From: Sthenelais limicola
Taxonomy: Eukaryota; Annelida; Polychaeta; Phyllodocida; Sigalionidae
Assembly: GCA_942159475.1 (NCBI GenBank)
Contig: OW804097.1
Coordinates: 35,104,298 to 35,168,297 of the forward strand
Direction: 5' to 3'
Length of the DNA stretch: 64,000 nt
Shown: positions 43,925 through 55,241 of the stretch, piece by piece
Layout of the letters: each line of letters opens with the position of its first letter
Position numbering within the stretch: the first letter of the stretch is position 1
The notes under the pieces: generated by a model
Seen by the model: only the letters and a program-made list of their open reading frames with translations
Told to the model about the DNA's origin: nothing
Database searches by the model: none
Program-made: the position numbers and the translations under genes

Positions 43925-46566
43925 ATGTGAATGGTGTTTTAACGTCTAAGCAAAATGAAATTTTAGACGAGGGTAAAAATTTTTATTCATCCTTGTATAA
44001 AAAATCATCAGTGTGTGAAGAAACAGGAAATGATTTTTGTAATCCTGACTATGCAGTCCAATTGGACGAACAGGAAAATCAGTTACTGTGTAGAGAAATA
44101 ACTCATGAAGAGGTCGAGAAGGTATTAAAATCTTTCAAGAAGGGTAAATCACCTGGATGCGACGGATACACAGTTGAGTTTTACCAGTTTTTTTGGCATT
44201 TGATTAAACCCATGTTTATGAATATGTTAGAACTTTGCTTAGCAGACCGGGAAATGACTGATAATCAGAAAAGGGGAGTCATATGTGTCATCCCAAAGAA
44301 GGATAATTATTTATCGTTCATCAAAAACTGGCGACCCATCACCCTACTAAACATAGACTATAAATGGATTTCTAAAACCATCTCTAACAGACTTACCGCC
44401 TTTCTCCCTGAAATTATCAATGAAGATCAGTTGGGTTTCGTTAAGGGAAGATTCATAGGGACAGCAATTAGGAAGATCGATGATATACATGCAATTTTAG
44501 AACATAGTGAACAAGAAGGTATAATAGCCTCTGTAGATTTTTCTAAGGCATACGACTCCGTGGACTGGTCGTTTCTCAGGAAAGCCCTCAAGTCACACAA
44601 CATTCATGATACTTTTATAGAATGGATTGAAACTTTATTGTACGATTCCAAAGCCACGTTCACAAACAACGGTTTCTCATCTCAATGGTTCCCTGTAGAA
44701 AAAGGAGTTAAACAAGGGGACCCCATCTCATCATCCCTGTTTTTAATAGCGGTGGAAAAATTGTCTGAACATTTAAGAAGAGATGAAAATATTCAAGGTA
44801 TCGATTTAGGCGAACACCAATCTAAGGTTATTCAGTTCGCGGATGATCTCACATTAACTGTCCAGAACGAGTTCTCCCTGTTGTCCGCAGTAAGAACAAT
44901 GAATAAGTTCGCGTGTGCGACTGGTCTACATATGAACCCTAGCAAATCTAAGGGCTTTTTAATAGGTGGTATTACTATCTCAAATAGAGAACTGCTACAG
45001 TTCGATTGGACTGGGCAAATGAAGGTATTGGGTGTCACTCTTCTGAACCCTAGAAATGAAAAGGAAATGTACAGGATAAACAGTGAATCCCTCCTAGCAA
45101 AAGCTAAAAACACGATAAACGAATGGAGAAATAGATTCCTGACCATCAAAGGTAGAATATTAATATGTAACGTATTCCTACTCCCTGTATTCCAGCACGC
45201 CCTTGCATGTATACATTTTGGTGAAGATCTGATTAAGAAAATTGATGAAGTCATATTAAGCTTTGTATATGGCAAAAAACACCATAACATCAGTGCGAAT
45301 TTTTTGGCACAAAAGCCAGAAAACGGAGGTCTAGGGCTAAGATTAATCAAGGAAGTATATGACACAAACAGAATCATGTGGGTCCAGCAAATATTGTACA
45401 AAAGAAACAGCTCATGGTTTAGAGCGCTGGAAGTGTTCCACGAAAGGAGTATTGAAAATGTGTTTTTAGGTAGATATATGCCCAGTAAATCCTTAAATGG
45501 TTTTTATAGTGATATATTCAAAATCTGGAACAAGTGTTATTTTAGCATCAAGCCAGAAAATGTAAATCAAATCCTCAGGGAGAGAATATGGGCAAATAGG
45601 CTCATCAAGGATAAGGGCCAAATGTTATATTGGGATAACTGGATCAATCATGGCATCACGGCCGTTGGGGATTTGGTCAACGAAAAGAAAGACTTCATGT
45701 CCTTACAGGAGTTGGCTAAGAATTATCAGTTCCTCCCGTCCTTTTTCTCTAAAGAAACACTCAAGAAGGCTATCCCAGCCGAGTGGTTTAAATTGATCAA
45801 GCAAAATGAGCCCATTCCTGGAGGTGATTCAATTAATTTCAAGATTGGTAAACACGATTTAAACTTGGTTGAATGTAACGCTAAGAAAATATATGAGCAA
45901 ATGATAATGAATAGAAAAACCAAAAGGGAGAAGCTATGTAAGTGGAAAGACATACTAGGTTTAACCCCAGAACAATTTCAGGAAATTGACTGGAGGGTAA
46001 TCTTCAAAAGACCGTATTCTTCTGCTACCGAATCTAGGTTGCATGTTTTCCAGTTTAAACTCCTACATGGAGTCATTGCATGTAATGGGTACCTAGCCCA
46101 GATCCAGGTAAAAAATAATCCTAGATGTGATTTCTGTAAAAAAAAGGACAACATTGTACATTTTTTGGTGGAATGCCACAAAACTGGTCTACTGTGGCAA
46201 GAAATACTGGGCTGGATATACAATTCGGGTTATCTCAATGAGGGAAAGAACAAGGAGATCATATTCAAGAAAAAAAGGGGCAAAATTATCACTAACCCAG
46301 TGGATATCCTCTTTGGCATAGAACAAACTAACTTACCATCTAAGATTGTCAACTGGATAATACTCCAGGTTAAAGCCTTTGTATACAGGCAAAAATTGTT
46401 TGCAAACGGTATGATTGATTTATTGTCAACCCTATACGAACTCAGAATGAGATGCAGGGTGGTATTATACTCTTTCAAACTACATTCTGTAAGTGCGAGA
46501 GAAAAGGTTTTATGGCAAAGAATACAGGAGGATATTAATGAGCTCATAACTGTTCATAAATCTTGA
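43918..46566 (+). CDS. LINE ORF2, second part: reverse transcriptase and CCHC
   Basis: 882 codons in the frame one base behind the endonuclease frame, so ORF2 is split by a single-base frameshift around 43905-43921. Numbering from 43918: G-C-D-G-Y (fingers), W-R-P-I-T-L-L-N, Q-L-G-F-V-K-G-R, A-S-V-D207-F-S-K-A-Y-D (first catalytic Asp), G-V-K-Q-G-D-P-I-S-S, and F-A-D309-D310 (catalytic pair, F in place of the common Y), then L-H-M-N-P-S-K-S-K and V-L-G-V-T-L (thumb). Near the end C737-x2-C740-x7-H748-x4-C753 is the zinc-knuckle of L1/Tx1-type ORF2. The apparent start is not a real start; this is the downstream part of one polyprotein. Confidence 0.9.
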   Translation: MLNVNGVLTSKQNEILDEGKNFYSSLYKKSSVCEETGNDFCNPDYAVQLDEQENQLLCREITHEEVEKVLKSFKKGKSPGCDGYTVEFYQFFWHLIKPMFMNMLELCLADREMTDNQKRGVICVIPKKDNYLSFIKNWRPITLLNIDYKWISKTISNRLTAFLPEIINEDQLGFVKGRFIGTAIRKIDDIHAILEHSEQEGIIASVDFSKAYDSVDWSFLRKALKSHNIHDTFIEWIETLLYDSKATFTNNGFSSQWFPVEKGVKQGDPISSSLFLIAVEKLSEHLRRDENIQGIDLGEHQSKVIQFADDLTLTVQNEFSLLSAVRTMNKFACATGLHMNPSKSKGFLIGGITISNRELLQFDWTGQMKVLGVTLLNPRNEKEMYRINSESLLAKAKNTINEWRNRFLTIKGRILICNVFLLPVFQHALACIHFGEDLIKKIDEVILSFVYGKKHHNISANFLAQKPENGGLGLRLIKEVYDTNRIMWVQQILYKRNSSWFRALEVFHERSIENVFLGRYMPSKSLNGFYSDIFKIWNKCYFSIKPENVNQILRERIWANRLIKDKGQMLYWDNWINHGITAVGDLVNEKKDFMSLQELAKNYQFLPSFFSKETLKKAIPAEWFKLIKQNEPIPGGDSINFKIGKHDLNLVECNAKKIYEQMIMNRKTKREKLCKWKDILGLTPEQFQEIDWRVIFKRPYSSATESRLHVFQFKLLHGVIACNGYLAQIQVKNNPRCDFCKKKDNIVHFLVECHKTGLLWQEILGWIYNSGYLNEGKNKEIIFKKKRGKIITNPVDILFGIEQTNLPSKIVNWIILQVKAFVYRQKLFANGMIDLLSTLYELRMRCRVVLYSFKLHSVSAREKVLWQRIQEDINELITVHKS

Positions 46567-46728
46567 TTTACCCATATACCCATTATTGACCTTCACTTGA
46601 GCTAACATATCCAGATTGAATGATACCAAAAAGGTTTGCGCATGTCGTCTGTTCGTATTGATTAATGTATTAGCTTTGTAGAAGCCACGATGGCAGGAAA
46701 CAAAATAAACGCTTTGCAAAAACAAAAA

Positions 46729-46745
46729 AATAATTTGCATACTAG
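46729..46745 (+). repeat. LINE target-site duplication, right copy
   Basis: AATAATTTGCATACTAG, directly after the A-rich 3' tail. Continues into CTAATTG, as in empty sites. Confidence 0.93.
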
Positions 46746-47042
46746 CTAATTGTACAAATAACTGTATTAATAAGATTTCCCCAAATGACAAACCTCAAGT
46801 TTGGTACCTGTCCTGAACCCCAAAATGGAGGAAACTTGGACCCTCCGTTGGACAATATAATGTGTTCCCTGTCCCAGCCTAGCATGGGATAACTCCAGCC
46901 AGCAAGCCTTCCAGCAAGTGCAGCACCAAACTATCTCCAGCATTATTGTAAATACGCAGTGAATGCTACAAGGAGAAATGGAGTTATTTTTCAGTAAAGG
47001 CAGACTCACCAGTGAACGTGCAGGTCTAGCTCAGATCCACAG

Positions 47043-47115
47043 GGTTCTGTAGTGTAGTGGTTATCACGTTCGCCTAACACGCGAAAGGTCCTGGGTTCGA
47101 AACCCGGCAGAACCT
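47043..47115 (+). tRNA. tRNA-Val-AAC: tRNA-Val, CAC-type body with AAC anticodon loop
   Basis: Acceptor GGTTCTG/CAGAACC and flanks (CCACAG before, TTGATGCAGAAG and a T6 after) belong to the CAC gene, but the anticodon loop is CTAACAC as in AAC genes. A mosaic probably made by gene conversion. Confidence 0.88.
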
Positions 47116-47231
47116 TGATGCAGAAGCTTTTTTCTCACAGGATAGGAATTCACAGTTCAGGAATGGAGTTCAAAGAGTGCAGCACTTGTGCTCTGGTGAA
47201 TCTTGGTGACTATTTATTCATTATATATCCT

Positions 47232-47561
47232 ATAATTGACCATAGTTTTATACAATAATAGAAGCATATTTTGATTACACACTCTGTATAGTTTTGACAA
47301 GGCTTTCACCCTTGTTCGAACAATACCTGATTTTTTTATCATAAACTTTTTAAAGTTGAGTTGTCTGTCTAATTTGACTCCTAAATATTTATAAGCATGA
47401 ACAATTTCTAAATTCTGCATCCCAATTGAATATTCAACCACGTTTTTTTTGTCCTGTGTGGCCCTAATAGTGAGTGTTTTACACTTTTTAGTGTTTAGGG
47501 ATATTTTGTTCCAGGCACACCAGCCAACAATCCTGTTCAAGTCACCTTGTAATTCATCCAT
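47232..47561 (-). pseudogene. RT fragment, truncated copy in the short unit
   Basis: A deletion joins the spacer (CCTATAATTGA) to the middle of the RT fragment at about 47240, removing an AAC gene and the fragment's C-terminus. This explains the 1.40-kb unit length. Confidence 0.75.
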
Positions 47562-47662
47562 TTCGATTCATCCATTTCCCTCTTCAACCTCATCAACTAA
47601 GTGGCCTGTTTGCCCCATGCTGTGGTGGCTATAGCACACTTCCCTTTGTTCTACCTCCAGCA

Positions 47663-47735
47663 GGTTCCGTAGTGTAGTGGTTATCACGTTCGCCTAACAC
47701 GCGAAAGGTCCTGGGTTCGAAACCCGGCGGAACCT
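47663..47735 (+). tRNA. tRNA-Val-AAC: tRNA-Val (AAC)
   Basis: Consensus AAC gene. Confidence 0.93.
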
Positions 47736-48447
47736 TACCAGGCTTTTGGCTTCACTGCTAAGGCAAAGCTCTCCATTGCCCATGCCATCACTTCAGAGAG
47801 AGCAGGAGGCCTCATTTTGTGGACTAAAATATTTTCAATTTGGGCAATACATGCCTGGGTTTTCTCCCAGTTACATATCCTTCAACCATAGGCATACGGT
47901 GGACATTAAACCCTTTCCGGGAGTGGGATGCCTTGAGACTTTCAAATGGGACACTGCTGATTCTAGTGGGGAATGCCTTGAGGCATTCAGTTGGGACAGT
48001 ACTGAATTATGGGAAATTGCCTAGTGGCATTCCATTGGAAATACTTTTACCAGAAACATTGAATATTACAACAATTTTTTTACAATTCTGGTGAATAATA
48101 ATGACTGACGATCCAGAAATGTTAAATTACAGCAATAATTTGCATACTAGCTAATTGTACAAATAACTGTATTAATAAGATTTCCCCAAATGACAAACCT
48201 CAAGTTTGGTACCTGTCCTGAACCCCAAAATGGAGGAAACTTGGACCCTCCGTTGGACAATATAATGTGTTCCCTGTCCCAGCCTAGCATGGGATAACTC
48301 CAGCCAGCAAGCCTTCCAGCAAGTGCAGCACCAAACTATCTCCAGCATTATTGTAAATACACAGTGAATGCTACAAGGAGAAATGGAGTTATTTTTCAGT
48401 AAAGGCAGACTCACCAGTGAACGTGCGGGTCTAGCTCAGATCCACAG

Positions 48448-48520
48448 GGTTCTGTAGTGTAGTGGTTATCACGTTCGCTTCACACGCGAAAGGTCCTGGG
48501 TTCGAAACCTGGCAGAACCT
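48448..48520 (+). tRNA. tRNA-Val-CAC: tRNA-Val (CAC)
   Basis: CAC gene with one T-stem change (CCTGG in the 3' strand). T6 terminator retained. Confidence 0.88.
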
Positions 48521-48733
48521 TGATGCAGAAGCTTTTTTCTCACAGGATAGGAATTCACAGTTCAGGAATGGAGTTCAAAGAGTGCAGCACTTGTGCTCTG
48601 GTGAATCTTGGTGACTATTTATTCATTATATATCCTATAATTGAATCTCTCTCTTCAACCTCATCAACTAAGTGGCCTGTTTGCCCCATGCTGCGGTGGC
48701 TATAGCACACTTCCCTTTGCCCTACCTCCAGCA

Positions 48734-48749
48734 GGTTCCGTAGTGTAGT
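48734..48749 (+). pseudogene. tRNA-Val (AAC) 5' fragment, split by foldback element
   Basis: GGTTCCGTAGTGTAGT: acceptor 5' strand and the first half of the D-arm. The rest of this gene is at 54631-54687, with a 3-bp AGT duplication at the break. Confidence 0.92.
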
Positions 48750-50160
48750 TAGTACAGCGGCCAGAGGCTAAATTTGGGAGGGAACCCCTACCCACCGTAT
48801 AACAAGCTAAATTTGAGGTATTTTGTGTAGAATTTCATGAATTTTCTGAATCTGATGAAAAAAATTGCCCAAAAGGTGGCGAACATTATCAAAATGGCCT
48901 GTTTCCATGGAAACTTGTGATTTTTTTGTATTTTAGCAAAAAATAGGTTTTTAGTGTCCCATTTCTACACTTTTATCAGTATTGTGACCAAACTTGGGGA
49001 TAACAATGTTGTATCTAAGGGTTATCATTTCCTTTCAAATCAATGACCTTGCTCAAGGTCAAGGTCACCAAATATGACCTTGAAATGTAAAAATAGCAAA
49101 ATTCTGGGATGTGACATCCTATTTTCTCTTATGAAAATATGGCAATAGAAGAAAATGATAACCTAATGCATACAAATAATACCTGACATTAGGGGAAAGA
49201 AAAATAACCCATTTTTGTTATCATTGGAATGTTTGTTGCCATGGTAATCAAGCCTCACTTTTCATTCTATGCTAAATTTTGTGTAAATCTAAATGACATA
49301 CTGCAGTCTATATCTTTTGAACAATTCATTTCAAAGCTACACAATTTATACATGTGAAAGGGATCTGAGAGTACTTTCATAATATATCTTTTAATTGACC
49401 TTTGTCAAGGTCAAGGTCACCATTTTCAAGGTCAAACATCAAATTTTGGTTCAAATTTGAGTATTATGTATGTATCTTTGGAACTATTTATCTCTTGTGT
49501 ATACAATTTATGCATGTGATAGAACACTAGCAACACTTCCATAAGACATCTTGTCAATGACCTTGGTCAAGGTCAAGGTCACCTAATCCAAGGTCAAACA
49601 TCAAATTTTGGTTTAAGTTTCAGTAATACATATGTGTATCTCTGTAACAATTTATTTCCAGGGTACATACTTAAAGCATGTAATAGGGCCCTAAGTGCCC
49701 TTCCATGAGACATCTTGTCAATGTCATATGTCAAGGTTAAGGTCACGATTTTCAAGGTCAAACATAATATGTTGGTACTAATTGAAGTTTTTGGTATTTA
49801 TCTCTGGAACTATTTATCTGTAGGGTGCATAATTTAATCATGTGATAGGGCTCTGAGAGGCCTTCCATTAGATATATTGTCAATGACCTTGGTCAAGGTC
49901 AAGGTCATAATTTTCAAGGTCAAACATGAATTTTGGGTCCAAATTGTGGTATTAAGTAAGTATCTCCAGAACTATTTGTCTCTAGATTACACAATTTAAT
50001 GTTATGACAGGGCTCTAAAAGGCCTCTCGTGAAATACCCTGTCAATAACCTTAGTCAAGGTCAAGCCAACCATTTCCAAGGTCAAACCTGAAATTTAGGT
50101 CTAATTTTTACTACTAGGCATGTTTCAGTTGGCACTGTATCTTCAGATGCCATGAATTGA
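48750..50160 (+). repeat. Foldback left arm with repeated AAGGTCA modules
   Basis: From about 49330 the arm is built of about 160-bp modules, each with GTCAAGGTCAAGGTCA followed by CAAGGTCAAAC and a TATCT..GGAACTATTTATCT block. About five modules are visible. Confidence 0.85.
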
Positions 50161-50344
50161 ATATGTGACTTACTCGATATTGTTCCCTTAATCAAGAGCT
50201 CTGTATTGGTAACAATATGGAGGGTATCATAGTATATTTATGGACCATAAAGCAACATATATAGTATAGCAGGGGGATTGGGGGGGGGGGTTATTCATGT
50301 GGTACTATAGCACTTTCCATGAGGCCGCCAGTGGCATCTCCTTA

Positions 50345-52990
50345 GTGGACACTGGGTCTAATAGTACTCATGGAGCAACATAATGGGGTCAACATAGAGG
50401 GTATTAAGGGGGTCATGGAGTAAGATGGAGGGTGAACTGATGGTCATGGAGCAGTGCAAAAGGTATAATGGGGCCCATGGAGCAGCGTAGAGGCTCTAAT
50501 GGGGGTCAAAGAGTAACATGGAGGTTAAAATGATGGTCATGGAGCAGTGTAGAGGGTGTAATGGGGGCCATGGGGCAGCATAGAGGGTATAATGGGGGTC
50601 ATGGAATAACTTGGAGGGTAAAATGATGATCATGGAACAACATAGATGATATAATGGGGGTCATGGAGCAACATAGAGGGTATAATGGGGGTCATGGAGC
50701 AACATAGGGGATATAATGGGAGTCAAGGAGTAACATAGAGAGCATCGTAGAGGGTATGATAGGGGTCATGGAGCAATATAAAAGGTATAATAGGGGTCAT
50801 GGAATAACATAGAAGGTATAATGGGGGTCATGGAGCACTATAGCGGGTATAATTGGGGCTATGGAGCCCTCTAGAGGATATCATGGGGGCCATGGAATAA
50901 CATAGAGGGTATAATGGGTGTTATGGAGTAACATAGAGAGGGCATAATGGTGGTCATGGAGCAGCATAGAGGGTATAATGGGGGTCATGGAATAACATGG
51001 AGGGTAAAATGATGATCATGGAACAACATAGAGGATATAATGGGGGTCATGGAGCAGCACAGAGGGCATAATGGGTGACATGGAGCCCTATAGAGGGTAT
51101 GATGGTGGTAATTGAGCACTATAGAGGGTATGGTTTGTTCTGTAATTATTATATGAAATAATTATATGTATAATTATGGGGGGGGGTCATGGAGGGTATA
51201 ATGATGGTGATGGAGCAGCATAGATGGTATAATGGGGGTCATGGGGCAGCACAGAAGGTATATGGTGGTGGTCATAGAGCATCATAGTGGGTATAATTGG
51301 GGCTATGGAACCCTATAGAGGGTATGATATGGTGGCCATGGAGCACTATAGAGGATATATTGATGGTCATAGAGCTTCATAGAGGATATAATTGGGGCTA
51401 TGGAGCCCTATAGAGGGTATGATGGGGGCTATGGAGCACTATAGAGGATATAATGGTGACTATAGAGCATCATAGAGGGTATAATTTGGGCTACGGAACC
51501 CTATAAAGGGTATGATGGGGGTCATGGAGCATCATAGAGGGTATAATGGGGGTCATGGATCAGCATAGAAGGTATAATGGTGGTCATGGAGCAGCATATA
51601 GGATATAATGTTGGTCATGGAGTAACAGAGAGGGTGTGATGGTGGTCATGGAGCAATATAACAGGTATTATGGGGGTCATGGAATAACATAGACAGTATG
51701 ATGGGGGTCATGGAGCAGCATAGAGGGTATAATATGGGTCATGAAGTAACATAGAGGGTATGATGGTGGTCATGGAGCAATATAACAGGTATTATGGGGG
51801 TCATGGAATACCATAACGGGTATGATGGGGGCCATAGAGCAGCATAGAGGGTATGGTCATGGTTATGGAGCAGCATAGAGGGTATGATGGAGGTTATGGA
51901 GTAACATGGCGGGTATAATGGTGGCCATGCAGTAACATAGTGGGAATGATAGGGATCATGGAGGACTATAGACAGTACAATAGGCGTCATGGAGCATTAT
52001 AGTGTATAATGGGGGCCTAGGAGGAGTATGGAGGGTATGATGGGAGCCATGGAGTACTATAGAGGATATAATGGTGGTCATAGAGCATCATAGAGGGTGA
52101 ATGGTGGTCATGGAACAGCATAGAAGGTATAATTGGGGTCATGGAGCAGCATAGATGGTATAATTGGGGTCATGGAACAGCATAGATGGTATAATTGGGG
52201 TCATGGAGCAGCCTAGAGTGTATAATGGTGGTCATGGAGCAGCATAGAGGGTATAATGGGGGTCATGGAGCAGCATAGAAGGTATAATGGTGATCATGGA
52301 GCAGCATAGATGGTATAATTGGGGTCATGGAGCATCATAGAGGGTATAATGGTGGTCATATGGAGCAGCATAGAGGGTATAATGGTGGTCATGGAGCAGC
52401 AAAGAGGGTATTATGGTGATCATGGAGCAGCATAGAGGGTGTCATTGGGGTCATAGAGTAACTTAGAGGGTTAAATGGGGGCCATGGAGCATTATAGAGG
52501 GTATAATGGGGTCATGGAGCATCGTAGAGGGTATGATAGGGGTCATGGAGCAATATAAAGGTATAATAGGGGTCATAGAATAACATAGAAGGTATAATGG
52601 GGGTCATGGAGCAGCATAGGGGTTATGAATGGGGGGTCATGTGGTAACATGGAGGGTATAATTTGGGGTATGGAGCCCTCTAGAGGATGTGATGGGGGCC
52701 ATGGAAGAACATAGAGGGTATAATGGGTGTTATGGAGTAACATAGAGAGGGCATAATGGTGGTCATGGAGCAGCACAGAGGGCATAATGGGTGCCATGGA
52801 GCCCTATAGAGGGTATGAGGGGGGCCATGGAGCATTATAGGGAATAAAATGGTCGTTATTTAGCAGCATAAAAGGTATAGAGATCATCATGGAGCAACAT
52901 TGAAGGTATGATGGAGGTCATGGAGCAGCATAGAGGGTATAACAATGGTCAACGAGCATCATCTAGAGGATGTAATATTGGTCAATGAGC
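50345..52990 (+). repeat. Minisatellite, ~31-35-bp unit, roughly 80 copies
   Basis: The unit is of the type GGGTATAATGGGGGTCATGG followed by AGCAGCATAGA. Variants include TGGTGGTCATGG and GGGGCCATGG. The minus-strand open frames within it (for example 51739-51990 and 52573-52797) are repeat by-products. Confidence 0.92.
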
Positions 52991-53399
52991 AAAATTTGCG
53001 TCAAAGAATGTGTCAGATGTTAATCAATTGAGTGTAATATCTATGCACAATATTGGTTATACTCCGGCCAAGATCTAGGTTTGAAGCCACAACAGGCTTA
53101 CAGGTGAAGACTCGCCTGGCAGTCATACTTACTCACTTGACACCCCTTACTCATGGAATCCCCCTATCCTATACTATGTCATTAAAATGAGTGTCATTGA
53201 TTGTCATTAAATAGATCCATGCAGCCAATCAAATTAGTGAAGTAAATTCAATGCATTTGAAAAGCTGATTCCTCTACTGAAATCTATCCATGCAAATGCC
53301 ATAGGCAAAACTGGCCCTCTTTTTGTGGATACGCACACCTACCATGGCTTAAATACATCTTCTATTCACAGCTCTTGTGTGTTAGATGATTATTAGGGA

Positions 53400-54627
53400 T
53401 TATAAGGGATTATTATTAAAAATTCAGATAGAAATCTTACCTTTGTCCTTGATAATTGTGACCTTATCCTTCATTGATGAAGGTTATTGACAACATGTCT
53501 TATGAAAATGCTGTTAGAGCCCTGTCACATATTTTAATAGTGTACCCCAGAGAGAATAGTTCCAGAGAAACCTACCTAATACAAGAATTTGGACCAAAAC
53601 TTGATCTTTGACCTTGAAATGTTGACCTTGACCATGACATAGGTCATTGACAAGACATCTAATGCCTGTGGTCCCAGAACCCTATCAGATGCTCATATTA
53701 GGTAACCTAGGGATAAATAATTCCAGAGATACATATACCTAAATCTAAAATCAAGAAAAAATGTTATGTTTGACCTTGGATTAGGTGACCTTGACCTTAC
53801 CAAAGGTCATTCATATGATGTCTCATGGAAGTGATGTTAGTGTCCTATCACATGCATAAATTGTGTACACCAGTGATAAATAGTTCTTAAGATACATACA
53901 TAATACTCAAATTTGAACCAAAATTTGATGTTTGACCTTGAAAATGGTGACCTTGACCTTGACAAAGGTCAATTAAAAGATATATTATGAAAGTACTCTC
54001 AGATCCCTTTCACATGTATAAATTGTGTAGCTTTGAAATAAATTGTTCAAAAGATATAGACTGCAGTATGTTATTTAGATTTACACAAAATTTAGCATAG
54101 AATGAAAAGTGAGGCTTGGTTACCATGGCAACAAACATTCCAATGATAACAAAAATGGGTTATTTTTCTTTCTCCTAATGTCAGTTATTATTTTTATGCA
54201 TTAGGTTACCATTTTCTTCTATTGCCATATTTTTATAAAAGAAAATAGGATGTCACATCCCAGAATTTTGCTATTTTTACATTTCAAGGTCATATTTGGT
54301 GACCTTGACCTTGAGCAAGGTCACTGATTCGAATGGAAATGATAACCCTTAGATACAACATTGTTATCCCCAAGTTTGGTCACAATACTGATAAAAGTGT
54401 AGAAATGGGACACTAAAAACCTATTTTTTGCTAAAATACAAAAAAATCACTAGTTTCCATGGAAACAGGCCATTTTGACAATGTTCGCCACCTTTCCGGC
54501 AATTTTTTTCATCAGATTCGGAGAATTCATGAAATTCTACACAAAATACCTCAAATTTAGCTTGTTATACGGTGGGTAGGGGTAACTTCTTAAATAATGG
54601 CTTTTTTGGCCCTTGGCCGCTGGCCTA
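53400..54627 (-). repeat. Foldback right arm
   Basis: The inverse of the left arm with diverged AAGGTCA modules (read here as TGACCTTGACCTT). A small loss relative to the left arm makes the arms unequal. Confidence 0.85.
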
Positions 54628-54687
54628 AGTGGTTATCACGTTCGCCTAACACGCGAAAGGTCCTGGGTTCGAAACCCGGCGGAACCT
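54628..54687 (+). pseudogene. tRNA-Val (AAC) 3' fragment after foldback element
   Basis: Begins with the duplicated AGT (54628-54630), then GGTTATCACG through CGGAACC and base 73. It keeps the AAC anticodon, T-arm and B box but lacks the acceptor 5' strand and most of the A box. Not expected to give a tRNA. Confidence 0.92.
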
Positions 54688-54710
54688 TACCAGGCTTTTG
54701 ACTTCACTGC

Positions 54711-55140
54711 TAATATTTTGAACTAGTATATTCAGGTAATTTCAATATGATTTTCAATGCCGAATTCTGAAGAGACTGTAGTTTCTGCAAGAGGTCTTGA
54801 GTAGTTGATCCATAAAAAATATAGTTTTATACAATAATAGAAGCATATTTTGATTACACACTCTGTATAGTTTTGACAAGGCTTTCACCCTTGTTCGAAC
54901 AATACCTGATTTTTTTATCATAAACTTTTTAAAGTTGAGTTGTCTGTCTAATTCGACTCCTAAATATTTATAAGCATCAACAATTTCTAAATTCTGCATC
55001 CCAATTGAATATTCAACCACGTTTTTTTTGTCCTGTGTGGCCCTAATAGTGAGTGTTTTACACTTTTTAGTGTTTAGGGATATTTTGTTCCAGGCACACC
55101 AGCCAACAATCCTGTTCAAGTCACCTTGTAATTCATCCAT
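54711..55140 (-). pseudogene. RT fragment with ~30-bp internal deletion
   Basis: Same fragment as at 38640-39098; about 30 bases are missing near 54820 (at the L-P-I-I-D-Y-G-D region), which shifts the frame. Confidence 0.75.
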
Positions 55141-55241
55141 TTCGATTCATCCATTTCCCTCTTCAACCTCATCAACTAAGTGACCTGTTTGCCCCATGCT
55201 GTGGTGGCTATAGCACACTTCCCTTTGCTCTACCTCCAGCA

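Larger units (their letters stand above)
39688..46728 (+). mobile_element. Full-length L1/Tx1-like LINE with NADAR-bearing ORF1
   Basis: 7041 bp between perfect 17-bp duplications, inserted into unit-2 spacer DNA of the tRNA array. Order: 5' UTR of about 1.0 kb, short ORF 40733-40852, ORF1 (40880-42343), intergenic of about 420 bp, APE-type endonuclease (42764-43924), reverse transcriptase and C-terminal CCHC (43918-46566), 3' UTR of about 160 bp and a CAAAAACAAAA tail. The perfect duplication means a recent insertion. The coding capacity of this copy is damaged in at least two places. Confidence 0.93.
48750..54627. mobile_element. 5.9-kb foldback element inserted in a tRNA-Val gene
   Basis: Ends TAGTACAGCGGCCA and TGGCCGCTGGCCTA are inverse. 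Inside them over 1.2 kb of each arm match in inverse order, for example ACCCACCGTATAACAAGCTA (left) with TAGCTTGTTATACGGTGGGT (right), and CTGCAGTCTATATCTTTTGA with its inverse near 54050. The centre is a minisatellite. A 3-bp AGT (48747-48749 and 54628-54630) is the likely target duplication. No transposase open frame is visible, so it must be mobilised in trans. Superfamily undecided. Confidence 0.88.

Noticed and set aside
50345..52990. Short open frames inside the minisatellite
   Set aside because: Repeat translation only.
50345..52990. CRISPR-like array
   Set aside because: Repeats are directly tandem and degenerate with no spacers, in an animal genome.
48750..54627. Assignment of the foldback element to the Dada superfamily
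   Set aside because: The tRNA target fits, but the apparent 3-bp duplication and absence of transposase do not.
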